From positions 1 through 36,442 of the forward strand of contig JAGGDU010000092.1 of assembly GCA_018457135.1 (NCBI GenBank): a DNA stretch of 36,442 nucleotides. Direction: 5' to 3'. Position numbers and translations under genes: made by a program. Each line of letters starts with the position of its first letter. Positions within the stretch are counted from its first letter, which is position 1. This DNA comes from Trichodesmium erythraeum GBRTRLIN201. Its GTDB lineage: Bacteria > Cyanobacteriota > Cyanobacteriia > Cyanobacteriales > Microcoleaceae. The notes under the pieces are model-generated. The model was given only the letters and a program-made list of their open reading frames with translations, ran no database searches and was not told the origin of the DNA. This document shows positions 26,751-34,517 of the stretch, piece by piece.

Positions 26751-27140
26751 ATGGTAAAATACACCCTAACAATTGCGAACAATAGTCAACCTAACTTAAA
26801 TCCTGTATCCTACAGTTTAGAATTGGGTTATGAGTCTGAAAATAATCCAGAACAGTTGTTTGATAGAGAATTTCGCGAACAACTCCGCTCAACTCTCCAA
26901 CAAAAAACATCCTGTTCGATCAATGATTACCATTTAGAAACTATTGTGACAATTTGGATGGAGGATATCTGTAGGGGTTATCGCTCAACCAGTCTCAGTT
27001 TCAATCTCCTCCCAATAGAATTTGATAATATTCATCGACTTCAAGATCCAGGAGATTTCTCAATTCCTGATCTATTTCCTCCCGACCTAAGCACAATTTG
27101 CCCCCAAAACGGAGTTTTTCCTCCATTAATCTTTAATTAA
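26751..27140 (+). CDS. Small protein of unknown function
   Basis: The 129-residue product is acidic and soluble, without signal peptide or membrane helix. I do not recognise it. The first half looks folded (KYTLTIANNSQPNLNPVSYS, LELGYESENNPEQLFDREFR), with a predicted amphipathic helix at FREQLRSTLQQKT. The C-terminal third is Pro- and Asp-rich (DPGDFSIPDLFPPDLS). It follows the structured RNA candidate and precedes the soluble vWA gene by 177 bases, so it may serve the same system. The ATG at 26751 has a purine-rich stretch (gggaaac) upstream but no clear Shine-Dalgarno. A chance ORF is possible but unlikely given its length and composition. Confidence 0.6.
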   Translation: MVKYTLTIANNSQPNLNPVSYSLELGYESENNPEQLFDREFREQLRSTLQQKTSCSINDYHLETIVTIWMEDICRGYRSTSLSFNLLPIEFDNIHRLQDPGDFSIPDLFPPDLSTICPQNGVFPPLIFN

Positions 27141-27215
27141 ATCTATGATAGATAGCAGTTCTTGAATTTATAAGGTACAGTTTTAGAACCATCCCCGCTA
27201 TCCTTAAAAATGGAA

Positions 27216-27260
27216 TATCTTTCAAAGTTTCCCTGAAAAAGGGAGATTCAGGAGGATCGT
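27216..27260. repeat. Interspersed cyanobacterial repeat
   Basis: ctttcaaagtttccctgaaa followed by aagggagattcaggaggatc matches the widespread 'caaagtccccctttttaagg' type of repeat with a small hairpin (TCCCTGAAAAAGGGA). It lies between the 129-residue protein and the soluble vWA gene. Confidence 0.5.
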
Positions 27261-27317
27261 CAGTGTACTTGAGAACTGTGGGAATTGCTAGAATAAAAAC
27301 CTATTACTTAAAAATTT

Positions 27318-28643
27318 ATGCTTGACGTAACCATTACCCCCCATCGAGAATTTCTAGCGGCTGATACCCCTGGACAAAAGCTGTTTGTCATGTTAAAATT
27401 ACGTCCAAACGCAATTGTTTCAGCAAGTCGTCCTTCAACAACCTTCACCTTTGTTATTGATACCAGTGGTTCAATGTATGATGATAGTGAAGTGGGGAGG
27501 CCGAAAATTGATATTGTTGTTGAAGCTCTCGAACGCTTAGTTACTGATATACAAGCAGATCCTCGCGATCGAATTGCCCTAGTACAATTTGATGATTCAG
27601 CATCAGTTTTGTTGCCCTTGACTGCTGCCACAGATACTGTTACTCTCCAAAATGCCATCTCCAAATTACGAAGTTTTAGTGGTGGAACAAGGATGGCTTT
27701 GGGAATAGAAAAATCCCTGAATTTATTGAAAGACTCTGTTCTCAGTAGTCGTCGCACTCTCATTTTTACTGATGGACAGACAATAGATGAAATTGACTGT
27801 CGAGAACTAGCGGTACAATTTGCCCAAGCTGGAATTCCTATTACTGCTCTCGGTGTTGGTGACTACAATGAAGACTTGTTAGTCTATTTGAGTGATCACA
27901 CTGGGGGTCGCGTTTTTAATGTTGTGGAACAAGCCAGTAATACTGGAACCACAGATATAGCAATTTCTGAGCTGCCACAGACAATTTTTCAAGAAGTACA
28001 ACAGGCTCAAGCTGAGGTCATTAATAACCTCAAGCTTAGTGTTCGTACTGTCAAAGGGGTTAATTTACAAAGACTTAGCCGTGTTTATCCAGACCGCGCT
28101 GATATTCCTGTTACTCAAGAACCTTATCTCATCGGCAGCGCTCTCGCTAATGACGATACTATTTTTATTCTTGATTTTGATATTGATAGCAGAGCTCAAT
28201 CACGGGTTCGTATTGCTCAATTAGGTTTAACTTACGACATTCCCGGTCAGCAGCGACGAGGAGAACTACCCCCTCAAAATCTTGTTATTCAGTTGGTTGC
28301 CGGAAAAGGTGGAATTGCCCAAACAAATCCGGAAGTCATGGGATATGTACAACAGTGTAACATTGGTCAATTAGTCGATCATGCAGCAGCAGTAGCTGAT
28401 AGCAACCCTGATGAAGCAGCAAAACTTTTGGAAACAGCAAAACGAGTAACTGTCAAAATTGGAAATGAAGCCATGTTAAAAACTCTCAATCTTGGTATTG
28501 AAGAAGTACGCAAAACCCGTAAACTGTCTTCAGGAACCCGCAAGACTGTAAAAATGGGTGCTAAGGGTAAAACTGTAAAAATGAGCGATAGTCCTAATGA
28601 TCAACTTTCAGAAGAACAAATCCGTAATATGACAGGAACCTAG
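27318..28643 (+). CDS. Cytosolic vWA-domain protein with doubled KTVKM tail
   Basis: The 441-residue protein has no signal peptide. Residues about 42-230 form a von Willebrand A domain with an intact MIDAS site: Asp48 in FVIDTSGSM, Thr124 in SGGTRMALG and Asp152 in IFTDGQ. A beta-rich region (about 235-335) and a helical region (about 345-400) follow, as in cyanobacterial and other vWA proteins linked to protein kinases. The C-terminus holds two copies of KTVKM (Thr410 and Thr419) in TRKTVKMGAKGKTVKM, then a short acidic helix LSEEQIRNMTG. Threonines in such a basic motif are attractive phosphorylation sites for the nearby kinase and for reading by FHA domains; this is inference. The ATG has no Shine-Dalgarno. 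The following FHA gene lies 132 bases on. Confidence 0.86.
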   Translation: MLDVTITPHREFLAADTPGQKLFVMLKLRPNAIVSASRPSTTFTFVIDTSGSMYDDSEVGRPKIDIVVEALERLVTDIQADPRDRIALVQFDDSASVLLPLTAATDTVTLQNAISKLRSFSGGTRMALGIEKSLNLLKDSVLSSRRTLIFTDGQTIDEIDCRELAVQFAQAGIPITALGVGDYNEDLLVYLSDHTGGRVFNVVEQASNTGTTDIAISELPQTIFQEVQQAQAEVINNLKLSVRTVKGVNLQRLSRVYPDRADIPVTQEPYLIGSALANDDTIFILDFDIDSRAQSRVRIAQLGLTYDIPGQQRRGELPPQNLVIQLVAGKGGIAQTNPEVMGYVQQCNIGQLVDHAAAVADSNPDEAAKLLETAKRVTVKIGNEAMLKTLNLGIEEVRKTRKLSSGTRKTVKMGAKGKTVKMSDSPNDQLSEEQIRNMTGT

Positions 28644-28731
28644 TCTGAAACCTAACTTTACGCCAGATACCTGACACTTATAATGGAAAAACTCAGTTAA
28701 AAGAAAAAAGAGTGAATGTTGTTAATTTTTC

Positions 28732-28768
28732 AACCTAAAACCTAAAACCTAACACCTAACACCTAAAA
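28732..28768. repeat. Short tandem repeat of a 7-bp word
   Basis: CCTAAAA or CCTAACA repeated five times between two genes of the cluster. Simple-sequence repeats of this kind are common in the spacers of this genome; another (TTTTGAC/TTTTTAC) lies at about 31725-31762. Confidence 0.7.
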
Positions 28769-28775
28769 AATAGCT

Positions 28776-29495
28776 ATGTATATTACCTGTGAAACTTGTG
28801 GCTACGATAATAATCCCACGGATGCCGAATACTGCGAGGCATGTGGTGCAGAGTTGAAAAGTACTAGTCCCGCTATCATTGAACAAAATCAACCAATTAC
28901 AACTCCTAAAGTTATTCCTATGACACCTTCAGGACCAGAGTTAGCTGTTACTACTTGTCAAGCTTGTGGCTATGATAATAATCCTATTGATGCTGAATAT
29001 TGTGGCGCATGTGGTGCAGAGCTAAAAAGCATCGCTGCCACTACCATTCAAACAAATCCAACAATTACGACTCCTAAATTCATTCCCATCACACCTTCAG
29101 GGCCAGGATTAGAATCTACTTCTGCCATTCCCACACCTTCTTTATCGACAACAATATCCCCTGCACGTTTAGTTGCTAAACAACCCAATGTCCCTCAATC
29201 TGAATTTCCTCTAAACAATGTTGCAGTGGTAGGGGTGTTCGATCCTGATAGTGGTCCAGTGGATATCGATCTTGAAAGTTTTCTGGGTGGGGAAACAGTG
29301 TCACGTCAGCACGCCGAAATTTACCCAGAATATGGGCATTGGATGGTAAAAGACCTAGGATCACTTAACGGTATTTTTATCAAACCTAGTGGTCAAACTC
29401 GCTTTGGGGCAAGAATTACCACTCCTATGAATTTGAATCCTGGGGACGAAATTGCCTTTGGAAAAGTTCAATTTGTATTTCGACTAGGAAGTTAG
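28776..29495 (+). CDS. Double zinc-ribbon FHA-domain protein
   Basis: The 239-residue protein begins with a zinc ribbon (Cys5, 8, 20, 23: CETCGYDNN...YCEACGAEL), repeated almost unchanged at residues 61-79 (CQACGYDNN...YCGACGAEL), each followed by a Pro/Thr-rich linker containing ITTPK and P(I/M)TPSGP. Residues about 146-237 are an FHA domain with VSRQHAEI (Ser176 to His179), LGSLNGIFI and NPGDEIAFGKVQFVF. The first FHA element, normally Gly-Arg, reads VVGV, so the Arg that helps hold phosphate is missing. FHA domains bind phosphothreonine; the partners could be the vWA tail or the kinase. It lies 68 bases before the phosphatase gene. The duplicated N-terminus probably arose by a local duplication of about 170 bases. 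Confidence 0.88.
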   Translation: MYITCETCGYDNNPTDAEYCEACGAELKSTSPAIIEQNQPITTPKVIPMTPSGPELAVTTCQACGYDNNPIDAEYCGACGAELKSIAATTIQTNPTITTPKFIPITPSGPGLESTSAIPTPSLSTTISPARLVAKQPNVPQSEFPLNNVAVVGVFDPDSGPVDIDLESFLGGETVSRQHAEIYPEYGHWMVKDLGSLNGIFIKPSGQTRFGARITTPMNLNPGDEIAFGKVQFVFRLGS

Positions 29496-29563
29496 CAAAA
29501 ACTATAGCTAATTTGAGGACTTCACCACTTTGTTAACATCTTACATCATCATTAAGTAAGCTC

Positions 29564-31465
29564 GTGATTTCAGAAAATACTTCGTTACAAATTGAACAGT
29601 TATCAATAACTGTACTCGAAAATATAGGTCAACGTAATAATCAAATTCGCTATTTTAAAGTACGCTTTGACAGTGAAGATAGCGAAATGAATCAAATAGG
29701 AATGTTGCGTGTAGGTTCGGCAACAGGTTTACTTCAGCAGGAGTTACAACTGCGGGAAATTTTAGGTGAGTATGCCTTAGTCGCTCCCCTCATCGCCAAA
29801 ACTACTGTTTCCGACATTGCACAAATTATAACAGTATCGTCACCTGCAAAAGATACTGTTGTCCAAACCCCTATAGACGAAACTTTGACATCAAGTTGTG
29901 ATAATGGAACAAGTCAGAAAACTTTACTTCAGACCAATGAAGAACAAATTGAGACGCCATCAGAGGTCGAAACCGAAATAGAAGCGGAAACTATGGAAAC
30001 TGTTGTAGAAAAAACAATAGATTCTGAAGTTCTAGCCGATGAAAAATCCTTTGATGAAGATACCCTTGATGCGGTAGACTTAGACTCTTTAAAATCTTCT
30101 GATGAGCCTAATAATGGTGACTATCTTGAAGATGAGTATTATCCAGAAATACCTCTTCCCGGTAATGAAGGGGAACAGTTGTTGCTGTTAACAGAGTTTC
30201 CTGATAGCCAACTCACCCTCAGTAACTGGTTAAAAAATTCTCCTAGTCCACTAGAAGCCTTAAAATTGAGCACACAAATTTGTCAGTTTTTCTGGTATCT
30301 CCATCAAAAAAAATGGTGCCTAATTGACCTTGACCCAGATTTGATAGCAGTCGGTAAACCTATTTGCTGTTTTGACCTCACTTGTGCTTATCCTGAAGCT
30401 AGGCCGCTCACCAGTGGATTAATAGGAACTTATTGCGCTCCTGAATTAGCCTTTGTTCCAACACCTGAGGAGAAAAGTAGCACTTACACTATTGGTGCTT
30501 TACTTTATCATATGTTGCATGGAGACCCACCTACCAAGGAACTGAAGTATAAAGAATGTTCAGTACCCCTCTTTGCTCAACTACTAGCGTTATCTTTGTC
30601 TCCCCTTATTGATGAACGTTTTTCTCTGGTACAGTTACGGAGTTTGCTCATTGAGGCTTATAATACTCTAGATACTGTTCGTGTGAGTTGGGAAATAGCT
30701 AGTAAATCAACGGTGGGACTATCTCCACAACGACTGCACAATGAAGACAGTTACGGAATCACTCAAAGTGATTCTGATGGTTCTGAAATCGTTGTTTTAG
30801 CAGCTTTAGCAGACGGAATGGGAGGAATGGCCCAAGGAGAAGTGGCTAGTCGTTTAGCAGTGAAGACTATTCTTAATGGATTAAGTGGAGAAGTTGAAAA
30901 TACCCGAAATAATAGAGAGCGTTGGCTGATTTATCTTATAGAACAGGCTAATGCTGAAGTTTCAAAGGTAGCTCCAAATGGGGGAACAACATTAAGTTTA
31001 GTGTTATTAGAGTCGACAAAAATGTCCCTCGCACATGTAGGTGATAGTCGTATTTATTTGATTCGCGATCGAGAAATTCGTCAGTTGAGCGAAGATCATT
31101 CTTTAGTTGCTCTCCTTGTCGCTAGCGGCCAAATTTCTGCAGCAGAAAGTCGGCAGCATCCAGAGCGCAATGTTCTAACTAAGTCTTTGGGGGCGAAAAA
31201 GCGCCTTTCCCAGGGTTATGTACAAACTGTTACTGATATAGAGTTGCAAGATGGTGATGTTATTTTGTTATGCTCTGATGGTGTTTGGGATCTGGTAAGT
31301 GACCAAGAACTGACAGAACTTTTCATGCCAATGAGCTCAACAACAGTGTTGCAGACTGCTGTCAACCAAGGGATAAAGCTGGTTTTAAAACGTGGCGCAC
31401 CAGATAATGCCACTCTATTAGCGTTACGCTGTCAGATAACTCCTACTCAAGTTTATTTCCCTTAA
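29564..31465 (+). CDS. Pseudokinase-PP2C protein phosphatase fusion
   Basis: The 633-residue protein starts at GTG (29564). Residues 1-90 are a small unassigned domain, and 95-200 an acidic, Thr/Glu-rich linker. Residues about 203-367 look like the C-lobe of a protein kinase (WYLHQKKWCLIDLDPDLIAV, GLIGTYCAPELAF, TYTIGALLYHMLHGDPP), but no Gly-loop is seen, HRDLKPEN is replaced by LIDLDPDL and DFG by FDL, so it is probably inactive. Residues about 376-628 are an intact PP2C-type phosphatase: HNED (392-395), LADGMGGMAQGEVAS, HVGDSRIYL, LTKSLGA, LLCSDGVWD and PDNAT supply the metal-binding acids. It should remove phosphate from Ser/Thr substrates of the kinase downstream. Fused pseudokinase and PP2C domains occur in other bacterial signalling systems. 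The short gap after the FHA gene suggests joint expression. Confidence 0.9.
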   Translation: MISENTSLQIEQLSITVLENIGQRNNQIRYFKVRFDSEDSEMNQIGMLRVGSATGLLQQELQLREILGEYALVAPLIAKTTVSDIAQIITVSSPAKDTVVQTPIDETLTSSCDNGTSQKTLLQTNEEQIETPSEVETEIEAETMETVVEKTIDSEVLADEKSFDEDTLDAVDLDSLKSSDEPNNGDYLEDEYYPEIPLPGNEGEQLLLLTEFPDSQLTLSNWLKNSPSPLEALKLSTQICQFFWYLHQKKWCLIDLDPDLIAVGKPICCFDLTCAYPEARPLTSGLIGTYCAPELAFVPTPEEKSSTYTIGALLYHMLHGDPPTKELKYKECSVPLFAQLLALSLSPLIDERFSLVQLRSLLIEAYNTLDTVRVSWEIASKSTVGLSPQRLHNEDSYGITQSDSDGSEIVVLAALADGMGGMAQGEVASRLAVKTILNGLSGEVENTRNNRERWLIYLIEQANAEVSKVAPNGGTTLSLVLLESTKMSLAHVGDSRIYLIRDREIRQLSEDHSLVALLVASGQISAAESRQHPERNVLTKSLGAKKRLSQGYVQTVTDIELQDGDVILLCSDGVWDLVSDQELTELFMPMSSTTVLQTAVNQGIKLVLKRGAPDNATLLALRCQITPTQVYFP

Positions 31466-31777
31466 TTCCCGACTTCTCATACTAATTTAGGGTTTGCTAA
31501 ATAACTCTTATGAGTGAGAATAGGTAGGGGGTTCCGTCGGATATGTATAAGAATTAGGAGGCACGCAGCCACGGAGCAGTGGGAATTTACAGGGGATGTA
31601 GTCAGAAATATTGTCCCTCAATTTTTCTACTCTTGTCTGGTTGAAAAAAAGAATGTTATATCAAATCTGTATTGTTAGCAGAGATGATATCAAATTTTAC
31701 TTTTAACTTCCTAAGATGATATAAAATCTTACTTTTGACTTTTGACTTTTTACTTTTTACTTCCTAAGTGATGATCG
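31466..31777. other. Intergenic with simple repeats
   Basis: No gene. The right half is a run of TTTTGACTTTTGACTTTTTAC-like words, and TTCCTAAG-TGATG/GATGAT appears twice (near 31710 and 31762). A GC-richer piece at about 31530-31610 has no clear fold or frame. Confidence 0.45.
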
Positions 31778-33895
31778 ATGAACAATATTTGTCCGTCCTG
31801 CTTACATGAAAATGCCCCTGGTGTTAACTACTGCATCGTCTGTGGAACAGATTTGACCTCCACAGCAACAACTTCCCCATCTTCTGTATCGGGGCTTCAT
31901 CTCCCTATGGGAACATTACTCAAACAAGGATGGTATAAAATAGAGAAAGTTCTCGGTCAAGGAGGATTTGGAATTACTTACAAAGCTATTTACTGCCTTA
32001 ATTCTACTTTAGTTGCTATCAAAGAGTTGTGGCCAGAAAGTGGATACAGACATGATAAGTCCGTTGTCTGGCCGCCCTCAATTGCTCCCATAGACCAGAA
32101 AGAACAAGTTGAAAAGTTTAAATTAGAAGCAGCTTATCTACAACGTTGTAACTCTCCTAATATTGCCAAAGTTTACGATTGTTTTGAGGAAAATTCCAGT
32201 ATTTATATGGTAATGGAATTTATTGATGGAGTTTCTCTCTCAAGCCTTATGGTCAACCAAAAATGTTTACATGAGAACAAAGTTATTGAATATGCAAAAC
32301 AGATCGCTAATGCTTTAGTAGTCGTTCATGAAAACAATTTATTGCATCGGGATATCAAACCTGAGAATATAATGATCGATAGTAGCGATCGCGCAGTTTT
32401 AATCGACTTTGGCACAGCCCGGGAGTTCATCGCTGGAAAAACTGGAGACCTGACACAACTACTCACCCCTGGATACGCTCCTTTTGAGCAATATTCAAAA
32501 AATAGCAAACGTTATGCAGCTTCGGACATTTACGCTCTGTGCGCTTCCATGTATGAATTATTGACTGGAGAGTTACCTAGTGGAGCAGTTGAAAGGGCTA
32601 CTGCCTTTTCTGGAGGTGCACCAGACCCTCTGCTCCCACCGCGACAAATTAACTCTCTCATTAGTCCTCATCTGGAAAAAGTGATTTTAATGGGAATGCG
32701 CTTTCGTGTTGAAGAACGCATCCAAACTGCTGAGGAATTAATTAATGCTTTTGATGGAAAACTTGTTTCTCCTCTGCATCAAAAGGCTAAAGATTATGTC
32801 AGCAAAGGTGATTTGAATAATGCTGTCAGTACCTACGAAACTTGTCTAGAGCGAGAACCGGATAATGGAGAAGCTACCGTCGAATTGGCTTTAGTTTTAG
32901 TATATATGGATGAAGACCGCGCTGTAACTGTAGCCCAAAAAGGTATGCAGCTTAAACCCCAGGATGGGCGTAGTTATGGTGTGTGTGGTTTAGTTGGTTG
33001 TCATCGTCGCCAATGGAATCATGCTGCGCAACAGTTAGAACAAGGTATTCGCCTCAGTCCGAAGGAAGCCTGGATACATGCTAATCTGGCTTGGGCTTTG
33101 GGACAACAGGGAAATTGGGAATCCGCAGAGAGGACGATTCAACAAGGGTTACAGTTGGACCCAAATTCGACCTTCGCTTTAGGTTTAAAAGCTTGGATAT
33201 CGTTCCACAAAAAACAATGGAGATTTGTGATTCAAGCTGGAACCCAAGCGATTTTTAAGTCTCAGCAGGAAGGGTCTCGGATAGCAATGGCGTTGCAAGC
33301 CTGGGTGTATCCATTCACGATCGCTGCATTAGATAAAGTGACTACTAAAAAAGGCGGTGATGTTAAGCGACGGCTCAGAAATTTTGTGGTTCAAGTGCCG
33401 AATAATTCTATTGCTTTGGGATTTCAAGCTTGGTATGAGTATCGCGATCGTAACCTCAATGCCTGTCGCCAAAGTTTGGAGTTGGCCTGTAAGTGTGGGG
33501 ATATACCTAATTGGGTAGCACGGGATCGGGGTTTGATAGACGAACACCTCAATGATTTGCCTAGTGCTTTGGAGTGGTACAAGCACCGCCACCAGGAAAT
33601 ACCTCAAGATGCTTGGATTTGTTATCGTTTGGGGACAGTGTTAGCAAGACTCAACCAGTGGCAGGATGCAAAAGGGTATCTAGAACAGGCAGTTAAACAA
33701 GACCCAAATTTGGCGCCAGCTTATCGTAACTTAGGTTGGGTGTTATCGAATTTGCTGACTGTAGATGGTAAGATTCAATCAGTACAGGATTTAATGGCTG
33801 CTTATCGTCAGGCGTTAGCATTGTATGAAGTGCAAGATATGAATGAAGCGCAACAGATTAGAGCAATGTTTCAGGCGATCGATATTTTGTTATAG
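31778..33895 (+). CDS. Zinc-ribbon Ser/Thr protein kinase with TPR tail
   Basis: The 705-residue protein has a zinc ribbon (Cys5, 8, 19, 22: CPSC...YCIVCG), then an intact Hanks-type kinase domain (about 52-325): GQGGFG loop (60-65), catalytic Lys82 in VAIKE, HRDIKPEN (190-197), DFG (210-212) and YAPFEQY followed by ASDIYALCASMYELLTG. Residues about 330-705 are TPRs (for example WIHANLAWALGQQGNWESAE and APAYRNLGWVLSNL). No membrane helix, so it is cytosolic. It ends the cluster and should be the only active kinase in it; likely targets are the vWA tail, the FHA protein or the GTPases. Cyanobacterial kinases with this layout are common, but the neighbours give this one a definite context. The start is the ATG at 31778, without Shine-Dalgarno. 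HIP1 sites are inside. Confidence 0.92.
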   Translation: MNNICPSCLHENAPGVNYCIVCGTDLTSTATTSPSSVSGLHLPMGTLLKQGWYKIEKVLGQGGFGITYKAIYCLNSTLVAIKELWPESGYRHDKSVVWPPSIAPIDQKEQVEKFKLEAAYLQRCNSPNIAKVYDCFEENSSIYMVMEFIDGVSLSSLMVNQKCLHENKVIEYAKQIANALVVVHENNLLHRDIKPENIMIDSSDRAVLIDFGTAREFIAGKTGDLTQLLTPGYAPFEQYSKNSKRYAASDIYALCASMYELLTGELPSGAVERATAFSGGAPDPLLPPRQINSLISPHLEKVILMGMRFRVEERIQTAEELINAFDGKLVSPLHQKAKDYVSKGDLNNAVSTYETCLEREPDNGEATVELALVLVYMDEDRAVTVAQKGMQLKPQDGRSYGVCGLVGCHRRQWNHAAQQLEQGIRLSPKEAWIHANLAWALGQQGNWESAERTIQQGLQLDPNSTFALGLKAWISFHKKQWRFVIQAGTQAIFKSQQEGSRIAMALQAWVYPFTIAALDKVTTKKGGDVKRRLRNFVVQVPNNSIALGFQAWYEYRDRNLNACRQSLELACKCGDIPNWVARDRGLIDEHLNDLPSALEWYKHRHQEIPQDAWICYRLGTVLARLNQWQDAKGYLEQAVKQDPNLAPAYRNLGWVLSNLLTVDGKIQSVQDLMAAYRQALALYEVQDMNEAQQIRAMFQAIDILL

Positions 33896-34232
33896 CTTTT
33901 AGAGTAACAAGTCTGCAAAGAGGGGTAACTACTGAAGTCAGATAATTATACACAGTCAAATAAATATTAATAATCCTTGAAAATACTGATTATCTCCTAT
34001 TTTCAAATTATGATAAATTATCAAATAATTGTTATCATAAAATCAAGTCTCAAGGGCTATAATTTAGGGGTCGGTACTGATAACTAGAGCTTAGAGTAAA
34101 TAATTGATAACTTAGTAACAAGTATGAAAAGAGGGCTAACGACTGAAGCTAGATCAGGATTTTTTTGTAATTCTGTAGTCTGACAAGCCTGTCTAATGGT
34201 TCCAGATCATATCATAGGAGTTTTCGTCTTAC
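33896..34232. other. Intergenic with an imperfect direct repeat
   Basis: No gene. Two copies of a 40-bp word lie at 33903-33944 and 34114-34154: agtaacaagtctgcaaagag and agtaacaagtatgaaaagag at the start, followed by gggtaactactgaagtcaga and ggctaacgactgaagctaga. The stretch between them is AT-rich. Confidence 0.5.
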
Positions 34233-34500
34233 CTAATTACCTGAACCGTATCGAATTATAAAAGCGATTTTCCAACTTTTACTTGATTGTTTTTGTTTTA
34301 GTAAATGCCCCTGCTGATTTAGTAATACCATATCTCTATCAAGAAACAAATTGGGAATTTTAATGTAGTCCCACCAACGGGGTTTCAACCGATGAATTGT
34401 TTTAGCAAAGTTCCTAGGAAATTGAGAAACAATTCTAGATTTTCCAGGAGATACTAGCAAACAAGCAAACAATAAGTCACCAGTCCTAATTTTTTTACCT
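34233..34500 (-). pseudogene. Fragment of a pheophorbide-a-oxygenase-like Rieske protein
   Basis: Reading from about 34500, the frame gives RTGDLLFACLLVSPGKSR, then IVSQFPRNF, LKPRWWDYIKIPNLFLDRDM and LLNQQGHLLKQ, ending IRYGSGN at 34233. This fits the C-terminal domain of PaO-type Rieske oxygenases (chlorophyll or related ring-opening enzymes), where PRNF, PRWxxH and DGDxxLLxxQE occur; here Asp-Arg-Asp and a Gly-His replace typical residues. The N-terminal Rieske and iron-binding parts are absent and the C-terminus seems to have lost about 20 codons before RYGSGN. The family call rests on motif memory. It is clearly not a whole gene. Confidence 0.5.
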
Positions 34501-34517
34501 TCGTTAATTATTAATAA

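Noticed and set aside
27308-27763. 151-codon minus-strand ORF
   Set aside because: Antisense to the MIDAS-bearing vWA domain of the 27318 gene; no recognisable motif.
28039-28224. 61-codon plus-strand ORF in the vWA gene
   Set aside because: Out-of-frame shadow of the vWA coding sequence.
16382-33895. Type VI secretion or tellurite-resistance cluster
   Set aside because: The kinase, phosphatase, FHA and vWA genes recall both, but no Tss or TerD-type gene is present in the window.
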